Positions 8,120 through 14,674 of a stretch of 64,000 bases of DNA are shown here, in pieces. The DNA comes from GCA-003244245 sp052390115 (GTDB taxonomy: Bacteria > Actinomycetota > Actinomycetes > Mycobacteriales > Pseudonocardiaceae): assembly GCA_052390115.1 (NCBI GenBank), contig JBQTHE010000011.1:1-64000 (forward strand), given 5' to 3'. The notes below the pieces were generated by a model. That model worked only from the letters and a program-made list of their open reading frames with translations. It ran no database searches and had not been told where the DNA came from. The translations under genes and the position numbers were made by a program. The number at the start of each line of letters is the position of its first letter. Positions within the stretch are counted from its first letter, which is position 1.

Positions 8120-9046
8120 TCACCCGATTGTGACGCCGGCCGGCTCGCCGGCGTCCACCTCGGTCGGCGGGCCCACTCCGGTCAACCAGCGCAGGGCAAC
8201 CCGGATCTCGTCGAGGTTAGATCCCCACGGCACGACGGCCCGAGCGTTGTCGTACTCGACGCCCCGCTCCAGCAGGCAGCATTTCGCCAATGTCAGGTCA
8301 TCGAGCGAGGCCGCACGGCGGCGCGGGCACAGGTCAACCCGGGGCGGCTCGTCGCCGTAGAAATGGCGGTGGAACTGCAACGACCGCTCGCACCCGATCA
8401 TCAGCCAGTCGGCGCGATCGGCGGGTCGGGTGTCCAGGTAGGACACCGGTGCGCCGAGTTCGGTGCCGGCGCCGCGGCAGGGCAGCAGGTAGCTCGGTGC
8501 GGGGTGGGCGGCCGCGAGCTCGGGGATATCCACCGCCTCGAGCACCAACTCGATCGGGGGGAGGTCCTCGTCGAAGGCCACCACCTGCTCGGCCATCGCG
8601 AGAAGCTTGGGTGGGGTGGGGGGCACCACCTCGGTCACCCGGACCCGGACCGGGGCGGGCCGCCAGATGAAGTTGACGTGCTCGTAGCGCCCGGTGACCA
8701 CGTAAGCCAGCGCGCGCGGCCGGGCGTTTGCGAGCGCCACCCGGGCCAGGGCAGTGGCGTTGCCTACATCGACCTCTGGTGCCTCGATGGACACCACCTG
8801 CTCGGGGCCAGCCAGTACCCGGGCCTCGATCACCGGCGAGAACAGCGGTATTTCGGACTGCTTCCGGACCGCTACCAGGGCGGTCTGCCCGCTGTTGCGC
8901 AGCACGAGGTATTCGCTGCGCCGGTAGACCTCACGTCCGAGCAGGAAAGCCAAGAGGCCCTGCTCGGTGAGTGCGACATCGACCTCCTGCACCGACAGCC
9001 CGCGGTAGGGGCGGGTCATGGTGTTCGGTGCCGGGTCGGGAATCAC
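8120..9046 (-). CDS. unrecognised 308-aa protein embedded in the coenzyme M operon
   Basis: I do not recognise a family. The protein is acidic and soluble, without signal peptide or membrane segments. Visible stretches include EYLVLRNSGQTALVAVRKQ, a proline-rich VTEVVPPTPPKLLAMAEQ, SYLLPCRGAGTELG, and a C-terminal part with four cysteines (GCERSLQFH, DLCPRRR, AKCCLLERGVEYDNAR) and DNARAVVPWGSNLDEIRVAL. It overlaps comA by 4 bp (GTGA at 9043-9046) and ends one base before the AFS gene, so its expression is tied to CoM synthesis. An alternative start is the Met at residue 10. It could be a missing enzyme step, a scaffold or a regulator of the pathway. The placement is strong evidence of a shared process, but nothing in the sequence fixes the reaction. 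Confidence 0.6.
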   Translation of the reverse strand: MIPDPAPNTMTRPYRGLSVQEVDVALTEQGLLAFLLGREVYRRSEYLVLRNSGQTALVAVRKQSEIPLFSPVIEARVLAGPEQVVSIEAPEVDVGNATALARVALANARPRALAYVVTGRYEHVNFIWRPAPVRVRVTEVVPPTPPKLLAMAEQVVAFDEDLPPIELVLEAVDIPELAAAHPAPSYLLPCRGAGTELGAPVSYLDTRPADRADWLMIGCERSLQFHRHFYGDEPPRVDLCPRRRAASLDDLTLAKCCLLERGVEYDNARAVVPWGSNLDEIRVALRWLTGVGPPTEVDAGEPAGVTIG

Positions 9047-9873
9047 CGCGGTGCCGCCGTCGGGTCGCGGTCCGTCGGGTCGCGGTCTTTCGGGTCGCGG
9101 TCTTTCGGATCACAGTCGGCCAGCCGCACGGTGTCGGCCCGCAGACCGAGCCGCAGTGTCTCCAGCGGCAGCACCTCCTCGAGCGGGATGTTGCCCAGGC
9201 TGACGTCGGCCCCGAGGTGGCGGACCATCCATGACTGCTGGGCGGTCCGCGGCGCCTCGAAGATGATCCGTTCAACGGGCAGGTGGGCGACGATCGCCTC
9301 CACCAACGTGCCCCGCACGCTCCCGTCGGTCTCATACAGCCCGACCGTTCCGCTCTCCCGGCCTTCCGCGATGAGCCAACGGGCCCCGGCGGCGAGGTCT
9401 GCCTCCATCTCCGCGAGCCAGGCGCCGGCCACCACCGGCATTGTCCCGCTCTTGAGCCCGGTCTCGGCCAGCACGACGAACTCGTCGGACAGCTCGTGGA
9501 TGAGTGCCGCCTTACGCTGCGGGGTCAGCACACCCAGGCCATTGGAGACTTCGAGGGCGTCCACTCCGATGTCGGCGGCCCAGCGCCGCAACTCGGTGAG
9601 CCGGTCCTGAGCGACGGCCACCTCCAGCAGCGTGCCGCCCAGCGACACCATCACACCCGCCGCATGGCACAGCGCGACCCGCTCCTTGACCACCGGGTCG
9701 ATGTAGGCGATTCCCCAGCCGATCTTGATGATGTCGACCAGATGGCCGGTCTGGACCAGCAGCGCGTCCAACGCGGTGATCGTGGCGCCCTTGTCCAGCA
9801 CGTGGGTCAGGCCGCACTCGCGCGGTTTACCGGCCCGGGCTGGGACATCAAGGAAGTCGGGGGAGTTCCACAC
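9043..9873 (-). CDS. comA: phosphosulfolactate synthase (ComA family), first gene of the CoM operon
   Basis: This 276-aa TIM-barrel protein should add sulfite to phosphoenolpyruvate to make phosphosulfolactate, the entry step of coenzyme M biosynthesis. Family regions include GLTHVLDKGATI, IIKIGWGIAYIDP, GGTLLEVAV, DALEVSNGLG, EVSNGLGVLTPQRKAALI and FEAPRTAQQSWMVRHLG. The length matches the family at about 250-280 aa. GTG 9873 is taken as the start because everything upstream in frame is cysteine- and arginine-rich non-coding translation that overlaps the divergent gene. The extreme C terminus is a DRDPK/T repeat from a 15-bp minisatellite and is unlike other ComA proteins. It leads a tightly overlapping five-gene operon. 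Confidence 0.87.
   Translation of the reverse strand: MWNSPDFLDVPARAGKPRECGLTHVLDKGATITALDALLVQTGHLVDIIKIGWGIAYIDPVVKERVALCHAAGVMVSLGGTLLEVAVAQDRLTELRRWAADIGVDALEVSNGLGVLTPQRKAALIHELSDEFVVLAETGLKSGTMPVVAGAWLAEMEADLAAGARWLIAEGRESGTVGLYETDGSVRGTLVEAIVAHLPVERIIFEAPRTAQQSWMVRHLGADVSLGNIPLEEVLPLETLRLGLRADTVRLADCDPKDRDPKDRDPTDRDPTAAPR
9058..9117 (-). repeat. 15-bp minisatellite at the 3' end of comA
   Basis: Four 15-bp units start at 9058, 9073, 9088 and 9103 on the plus strand, with consensus YKTCGGGTCGCGGTC; the fourth is diverged. They encode DRDPK/DRDPT pentapeptides at the C terminus of the ComA protein. The period equals that of the minisatellite in the last gene of the same operon, although the unit sequence differs. 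Confidence 0.8.
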
Positions 9874-10012
9874 CCCGCGACAGTATGACCCAGGCTGTGA
9901 CTGGTCTGTGTCCCACGAGCACCAACACCGCGAGTTCCTTCGTCCCCTCCGAACGTGGGAAGCGCCGCGGCACCTGCCTAGCGTCTGCTGGCGAGCGTGG
10001 AGGAGGCGATCC
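9874..10012. promoter_or_regulatory. divergent promoter region between CoM synthesis and epoxide operons
   Basis: This 139-bp spacer separates the GTG of comA (leftward) from the GTG of the flavoprotein (rightward), so both operons must be driven from here. A strong RBS (GGAGGAGG near 9999-10006) precedes the rightward gene. I see no clear sigma-70 hexamers or strong operator palindrome, and no regulator gene adjoins the cluster. Confidence 0.6.
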
Positions 10013-11371
10013 GTGGCCCAGCGGCTGGTTGTCATCGGCGGGGGCGCGGCCGGGATGTCCGCGGCGTCTGCCGCCCGCCGGGTGGATCCGGCGTGCGAGA
10101 TCGTCGTGCTGGAAGCCACCGGGCATGCCGCGTACGGGCTGTGCGGCATCCCGTATTACCTGGCCGGTCTGGTCGGGCGAGCCGATGAGCTGCTTTCTTA
10201 CCCGCCGGCCTATTTCCGGGAACGACGGCGGATCGACCTGCGCCTGCACACCCGCGCGCTGGCGCTGGATCCACGGCGGCAGGTGGTGCACTACCGCGAC
10301 ACCGAGCAGGAGGGACGGCTGCGGTACGACCGTCTGGTGGTGGCGGCGGGGGGAGCCCCGGTGCTGCCACCGCTGCCCGGACTCGACGACGACCGGGTGG
10401 TCACCGTCCGCACCCTCGAGGATGCCATCACGCTGCGTAGCCTGCTCGATGCAGGCCGGATCGCCCGGGCGCTGGTGGTCGGCGCCGGCTACGTCGGTCT
10501 GGAGATGGCCGAGGCACTGCATGCCCGGCGGGTGGCGGTCACCGTCACCGAGGCACTGCCCAGGGTCATGCCGACTCTCGACGAACCGGTCGCCGCCCTG
10601 GTCGCCGACGAGATCCGGCGGCACGGGGTCGACCTGCGGCTCGGTGCCCGGTTCGAGGGCGTGACCCGCGACGAACACGGGCTGATCGCGCTGGTCGGCG
10701 GCGAGGCGCTACCGGTGGACGTGGTGGTGCTGGCGATCGGCGTCCGGCCCACGACCGACGTGACGGCCGCGGCCGGAGCGCGGACCGGGCCCGGCGGTGC
10801 CCTCCTCGTCGACGAGGAGATGCACACCAGCGTGGAGCACGTGTACGCCGCCGGGGACTGCATCGCACCACAGCACCTGGTGCTCGGCCGGCCGGCGTTC
10901 GTGCCGCTGGGTCCGGCCGGGAACAAGACCGGCCGGGTGGCCGGCACGGTGGCCGCCGGCGGGCGGGCCCGGTTCCGCGGCGTGGTGGGGACCGCTGTAG
11001 TCAAGGTCTTCGATCTCGGGGTCGCGCGCACCGGCCTCACGCTGGCAGACGCGCAAGCCGAGTTCGGCCCTGGTGCCGCCGCGACCGACATCGTCGGGCG
11101 CTCCCGTGCCAAGTACTACCCGAGTTCGGAACCGGTCACCGTCCGGTTGGTGCACGACGTCGGCGGGCGACTGCTCGGCGCCCAGATGGTCTCGGCCGGC
11201 GACGTCGCGAAGCGGATCGACGTCGTGGCCGCCGGCTTGCAGGCCGGTTTCGACCTCGACGACCTGCTGGCGTTGGACCTGTCCTACGCCCCGCCGTACG
11301 CGCCGGTGTACGAGCCACTGCTGCTTGCCGCGCAGGCTGCCGCCAGCAGCGTTGCCACCGTGGCGGTGTGA
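10013..11371 (+). CDS. CoA-disulfide-reductase-type flavoprotein, candidate CoM-recycling enzyme
   Basis: The 452-aa FAD- and NAD(P)H-dependent protein has a first dinucleotide fold (VVIGGGAAGMSAAS), a second one (ALVVGAGYVGLEMAEAL) and the FAD-binding VYAAGDCIAP. The active site is a lone Cys44 in YGLCGIPYYLAG, the arrangement of CoA-disulfide reductases. The C-terminal SYAPPYAPVYEP carries the tyrosines typical of that group. The 2-ketopropyl-CoM oxidoreductase/carboxylase of Xanthobacter instead has two redox cysteines, so this is not a standard 2-KPCC. In this operon it probably cleaves or reduces a CoM disulfide or thioether intermediate. GTG 10013 was chosen for its RBS and for the immediate Rossmann start. 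ATG of the next gene follows without a gap. Confidence 0.75.
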   Translation: MAQRLVVIGGGAAGMSAASAARRVDPACEIVVLEATGHAAYGLCGIPYYLAGLVGRADELLSYPPAYFRERRRIDLRLHTRALALDPRRQVVHYRDTEQEGRLRYDRLVVAAGGAPVLPPLPGLDDDRVVTVRTLEDAITLRSLLDAGRIARALVVGAGYVGLEMAEALHARRVAVTVTEALPRVMPTLDEPVAALVADEIRRHGVDLRLGARFEGVTRDEHGLIALVGGEALPVDVVVLAIGVRPTTDVTAAAGARTGPGGALLVDEEMHTSVEHVYAAGDCIAPQHLVLGRPAFVPLGPAGNKTGRVAGTVAAGGRARFRGVVGTAVVKVFDLGVARTGLTLADAQAEFGPGAAATDIVGRSRAKYYPSSEPVTVRLVHDVGGRLLGAQMVSAGDVAKRIDVVAAGLQAGFDLDDLLALDLSYAPPYAPVYEPLLLAAQAAASSVATVAV

Positions 11372-12100
11372 ATGATGCCAGGCCAGCAGCGGGTGGCGGT
11401 GGTGACGGGGGGCGCCTCGGGCATTGGGCGGGCTACCGTCGCCCGGCTGATGGATGACGGTTTGCGGCTCGCGGTGCTCGACCTGTCGCCGGAGCTCGCG
11501 CCGTCGGTGCTCGCCATCAAGGCGGACGTGTCAGACACAACCGACGTCGAGCGCGCGGTGCAGGAGGTCCTCGCCAAGTTCGGCCGGATCGACGTGCTGA
11601 TCAACAACGCCGGGATCAGCGGTTCTGCGGACGCCACGACGTGCCACGAGACACCGATCGACGAATGGGATCGGGTATTTGCGGTCAACGTGCGTGGCCC
11701 GTTCCTGTGCACCCGCGCCGTGCTACCGGTAATGGTGCGCCAGGGCTGCGGGCACGTGATCACCGTGGCCTCGGCAGCTGGACTGGTTGCCTTTCCCGGG
11801 CGCTGTGCCTACAGCGCGTCCAAAGGCGCCGCGCTGCAGTTCGCCAAGTCAGTCGCGGTGGACTACGCCGCGGCCGGCATCCGCTCCAACGCGGTGTGCC
11901 CCGGCATGGTGGCGACCCCGATGACGCAGTGGCGCCTGGACATTCCCGAACTGCGGGCCGCTGTCGAGTCCAAGATCCCGATCGGCAGGGTCGCCCAGCC
12001 CGACGAGATCGCCGACGCGATCTCGATGCTGGCCTCCGACCGGCTCGGCTACCTGACCGGCTCCGCCTTCGTGATCGACGGCGGTTGGACTGCACTGTGA
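11372..12100 (+). CDS. short-chain dehydrogenase, candidate hydroxyalkyl-CoM dehydrogenase 1
   Basis: The 242-aa classical SDR has the cofactor motif TGGASGIG at residues 11-18, NNAGISG, and the catalytic pair Tyr147/Lys151 in AYSASKGAA. It is directly fused in translation to the flavoprotein gene (stop and ATG adjacent). In epoxide carboxylation two stereoselective SDRs oxidise R- and S-2-hydroxyalkyl-CoM to the ketone or aldehyde, so two tandem SDRs in an operon with an epoxide:CoM transferase fit that role. Basic residues after the active site (QWRLDIPELRAAVESK) could bind the sulfonate, but I cannot assign stereochemistry. Confidence 0.75.
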   Translation: MMPGQQRVAVVTGGASGIGRATVARLMDDGLRLAVLDLSPELAPSVLAIKADVSDTTDVERAVQEVLAKFGRIDVLINNAGISGSADATTCHETPIDEWDRVFAVNVRGPFLCTRAVLPVMVRQGCGHVITVASAAGLVAFPGRCAYSASKGAALQFAKSVAVDYAAAGIRSNAVCPGMVATPMTQWRLDIPELRAAVESKIPIGRVAQPDEIADAISMLASDRLGYLTGSAFVIDGGWTAL

Positions 12101-12114
12101 CCAGAGGAGAACCC

Positions 12115-12888
12115 ATGACCGGTCAGCTGGAGGGAAAGGTCGCGCTGATCACCGGGGCGGGCTCCGGGATCGGTCGGGCTGCGGCGCAACGATTCGCCAG
12201 CGAGGGCTGCGCAGTCGCGGTGGTTGACATGCTGGCCAGCGCCGCCGAGGAGACCGCGGGCAAGATCGTCGCCGACGGTGGCCAGGCGATCGCCTGCCCC
12301 GCCGACGTCACCGTGGACGCCGAGGTGCGCGCGGCGCTGGATCGCGCGGTCGAGGCGTTCGGGAGCCTCGACGTGCTCTACAACAACGCCGGAGTCAACA
12401 GCAGCGGCTCGGTCGTCGATGCCACCGAGGAAGACTGGGACCGCTGCTTCGCCGTCAATGTCAAGGGCACCTTCCTGTGCTCGCGCGCCGCCGCCGCGCA
12501 CCTGGCGGCGAGCGGGTCCGGCGCGATCGTCAACCAGGCCTCGGTCGCTGCGCTGGTGGGAGTCCCGAACTTCGCCGCCTACTGCGCCGCCAAGGGCGCG
12601 GTGGTGGCCCTGACCCGCTCGATGGCGATCGACCTCGCACCGCGCGGGATCCGGGTCAATGCGATCTGCCCGGGCACCGTGTTCACCCCACTGATGGAGC
12701 CGATGCTGCGGGCCCGCGGGGACGGGGACATGGAGCTGGGGCTGGCCAGGACGGTGGTCAAGTACCCGATCGGCCGGCTCGGCACCCCGGAGGAGATCGC
12801 CTCGGCCGCGCTGTTCCTGGCCAGCGACGGAGCCTCCTTCCTGACCGGGTCGATCCTGGCCGCCGATGGCGGCATGACAGCGCAGTGA
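12115..12888 (+). CDS. short-chain dehydrogenase, candidate hydroxyalkyl-CoM dehydrogenase 2
   Basis: This 257-aa classical SDR has TGAGSGIGRAAAQRF near residue 12, NNAGVNSSG, the catalytic Tyr156/Lys160 in AAYCAAKGAV, and the FabG-like C terminus TGSILAADGG. ATG 12115 follows AGAGGAG by 4 bp and lies 14 bp after the preceding SDR stop. It is the partner of the upstream SDR, and by analogy with the paired dehydrogenases of propylene-epoxide metabolism it may act on the opposite enantiomer or on the next oxidation level. A generic 3-oxoacyl reductase activity is possible from sequence alone; the assignment rests on context. Confidence 0.72.
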   Translation: MTGQLEGKVALITGAGSGIGRAAAQRFASEGCAVAVVDMLASAAEETAGKIVADGGQAIACPADVTVDAEVRAALDRAVEAFGSLDVLYNNAGVNSSGSVVDATEEDWDRCFAVNVKGTFLCSRAAAAHLAASGSGAIVNQASVAALVGVPNFAAYCAAKGAVVALTRSMAIDLAPRGIRVNAICPGTVFTPLMEPMLRARGDGDMELGLARTVVKYPIGRLGTPEEIASAALFLASDGASFLTGSILAADGGMTAQ

Positions 12889-12914
12889 CATGACGGCGAA
12901 GGAAGGGGTGTGCG

Positions 12915-13835
12915 GTGGGTTTCCACCTCGACCCTGACAAGCGCGTCTCGCTTGATCAGGCCGCCGCGCTGGTCAACGACGGCGCCCTGGTGGCACTGGG
13001 CGGGGGGTTGTCCGCGCGGCTGCCGATGGCGCTGGTCCGGGAGCTGATCCGGCAGGGCCGCCGCGGGCTGCACCTGGTCGGCTCGGCGCACGGCATCGAC
13101 GTGGACCTGCTCGTCGCGGCCGGCGCGGTGGGGATCTGCGAGGAGAGCTACGTCGGTTTCGAGCAGGACCTCGGCCTGGCGCCGGCATTCCGGCGGGCCG
13201 CCGAGAACGGGACGATCGAGGTCCGGGAGAGCTGCTGCGACACGATCCTCACGCAGCTGCGCGCGGCCGAGTTCGGGCTGCCCTTCCTGCCGGTGCGGGG
13301 CGTCAAGGGTTCCGACATCGGCCGGCTGCACCCGGAGTACGGCGAGGTGCGCTGCCCGTTCACCGGACAGACGCTGGTGGCCGTACCCCCGCTGCGACCG
13401 GACGCCGTCCTGCTGCACGCCCCGCTGGCCGACCGCCGCGGCAACCTGCATCTGGACCAGCCCTACGTGCTCGACGAGCGCTTCGCCGCGGCCTCCCGGA
13501 CGGTGGTGGCCACCGCGGAACGGATCGCCGGCACCGAGGAGGTCGCCGCCGCCGGGATCACCATCCCGGCCCACCTCGTCGCGGCGGTGAGCGAGGTGCC
13601 CTTCGGGGCCCACCCGTCGTCCTGCTACCCGGCCTACGCCTACGACCGGCCACATCTGGCCTGCTACGTCGGTGCCGCCGCAGCAGGGGGCGACGCGCTG
13701 GCCGGCTACCTCGACCGGTTCGTCACCGGTGCACCCACCGAGGAGGCCTACCGGAAGGTCGTCGGCGAGCAGCAGCTCGCCGCGCTGGGTCGCTGGTCGG
13801 AGTCCATCGAGGCCTGGAAGGAACTATTCGGATGA
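12915..13835 (+). CDS. CoA-transferase family protein, subunit A (glutaconate/IpdA type)
   Basis: The 306-aa alpha subunit of a family I CoA-transferase-like enzyme has a GALVALGGGLSARLPM loop near residue 32, HLVGSAHGIDVDLLVAAGAV, and a long C-terminal substrate domain (HPSSCYPAYAYDRPH). The GTG start has AAGGAAGGGG upstream, and the gene overlaps subunit B by 4 bp (ATGA). Members of this group either move CoA between carboxylates or, as IpdA, support ring hydrolysis of CoA esters. Within this operon, CoA activation of a carboxylated or oxidised CoM adduct is the simplest reading. Confidence 0.75.
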   Translation: MGFHLDPDKRVSLDQAAALVNDGALVALGGGLSARLPMALVRELIRQGRRGLHLVGSAHGIDVDLLVAAGAVGICEESYVGFEQDLGLAPAFRRAAENGTIEVRESCCDTILTQLRAAEFGLPFLPVRGVKGSDIGRLHPEYGEVRCPFTGQTLVAVPPLRPDAVLLHAPLADRRGNLHLDQPYVLDERFAAASRTVVATAERIAGTEEVAAAGITIPAHLVAAVSEVPFGAHPSSCYPAYAYDRPHLACYVGAAAAGGDALAGYLDRFVTGAPTEEAYRKVVGEQQLAALGRWSESIEAWKELFG

Positions 13836-14674
13836 CGTGGTCGCTCGACGAATGGTTCGTGGTCGCGCTGGCCCGCACGATCCGGGACCGGGAGGTCACC
13901 TTCCACGGCTTCGGCAGCCCTTGCGCGCAGGTCGCCATGCACGTCGCCAAGCGCACCCACGCGCGAGGGATGCTGTTGGTGGAGGGAGCGACCTACGCCT
14001 GCGATCCCGACCCGCCGTTCATCCCACCCACCGGCAACGACGCGGGCCTGCAACGCGGCGCGGCTTACCGGATGCGGTTCGAGGAGTTCTTCGACGCCGC
14101 GGTGCGTGGCGACGTCGACCGGATGTTCCTGTCCGGCGGCCAGATCGACGCGTACGGCAACACCAATGTCACCGCGATCGGCGCCCCGGACTACCCGGCG
14201 GCGTTGCCGAAGGTGAAGCTCGGCGGAGGTGGCGGCGGGTGCAACCTGGCGGCCACCATCAGGCACCTCACGCTGTGGACGACCCGGCACCGTTGCGGGC
14301 GGGCATTGGTGGCGCAGTGCGACTTCATCACCGACATGGGCCACCGGACACCCGCGGGCAGCCGCACCGAGCTGGGCTACTCCGGTGGCGGGCCGCAGTG
14401 GCTGGTCACCGAGCTTGGCGTCTTCGACTACGACCCGGAGGGGATGGCCCGGCTGCGCCAGCTCTTCCCCGACGTCAGCCTGGACGAGGTGCGCGCGGCG
14501 ACCGGCTTCGAGTTTCAGGTGGCCCCCAACCTGGGCCCGGTGCACCCGCCGAGCACTGCGGAGCTGGCCGTACTGCGCGGGATCGACCCGCTCGGTGTGC
14601 GCCGCTCGGAGTTCTCTCCAGCCGAACTGCGGCGCACCTTCAGCCACTCCAACAGCAGCGGGTGCGCGTGCTGA
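13832..14674 (+). CDS. CoA-transferase family protein, subunit B (glutaconate/IpdB type)
   Basis: The 280-aa partner of the preceding subunit begins WSLDEWFVVALARTI. It carries MLLVEGATYACDPDPP near residue 50, where catalytic subunits of glutaconate CoA-transferases keep a glutamate. It also has DRMFLSGGQIDAYGNTNVT and a glycine-rich KLGGGGGGCNLAA oxyanion-type loop. A glutamate in VEG would favour true transferase activity over an IpdB-like hydrolase, which lacks it, but the alignment is by eye. Its end overlaps the start of the acyl-CoA synthetase by 13 bp, so all three are cotranslated. Confidence 0.72.
   Translation: MTWSLDEWFVVALARTIRDREVTFHGFGSPCAQVAMHVAKRTHARGMLLVEGATYACDPDPPFIPPTGNDAGLQRGAAYRMRFEEFFDAAVRGDVDRMFLSGGQIDAYGNTNVTAIGAPDYPAALPKVKLGGGGGGCNLAATIRHLTLWTTRHRCGRALVAQCDFITDMGHRTPAGSRTELGYSGGGPQWLVTELGVFDYDPEGMARLRQLFPDVSLDEVRAATGFEFQVAPNLGPVHPPSTAELAVLRGIDPLGVRRSEFSPAELRRTFSHSNSSGCAC

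Noticed and set aside
10013..11371. 2-ketopropyl-CoM carboxylase
   Set aside because: The N-terminal redox motif has one cysteine in a CoADR-like context, not the paired cysteines of the carboxylase.
13672..14661. N-terminal extension of the acyl-CoA synthetase frame
   Set aside because: It overlaps both CoA-transferase genes and reads as Arg/Pro/Gly-rich shadow; the family's natural start is near 14662.
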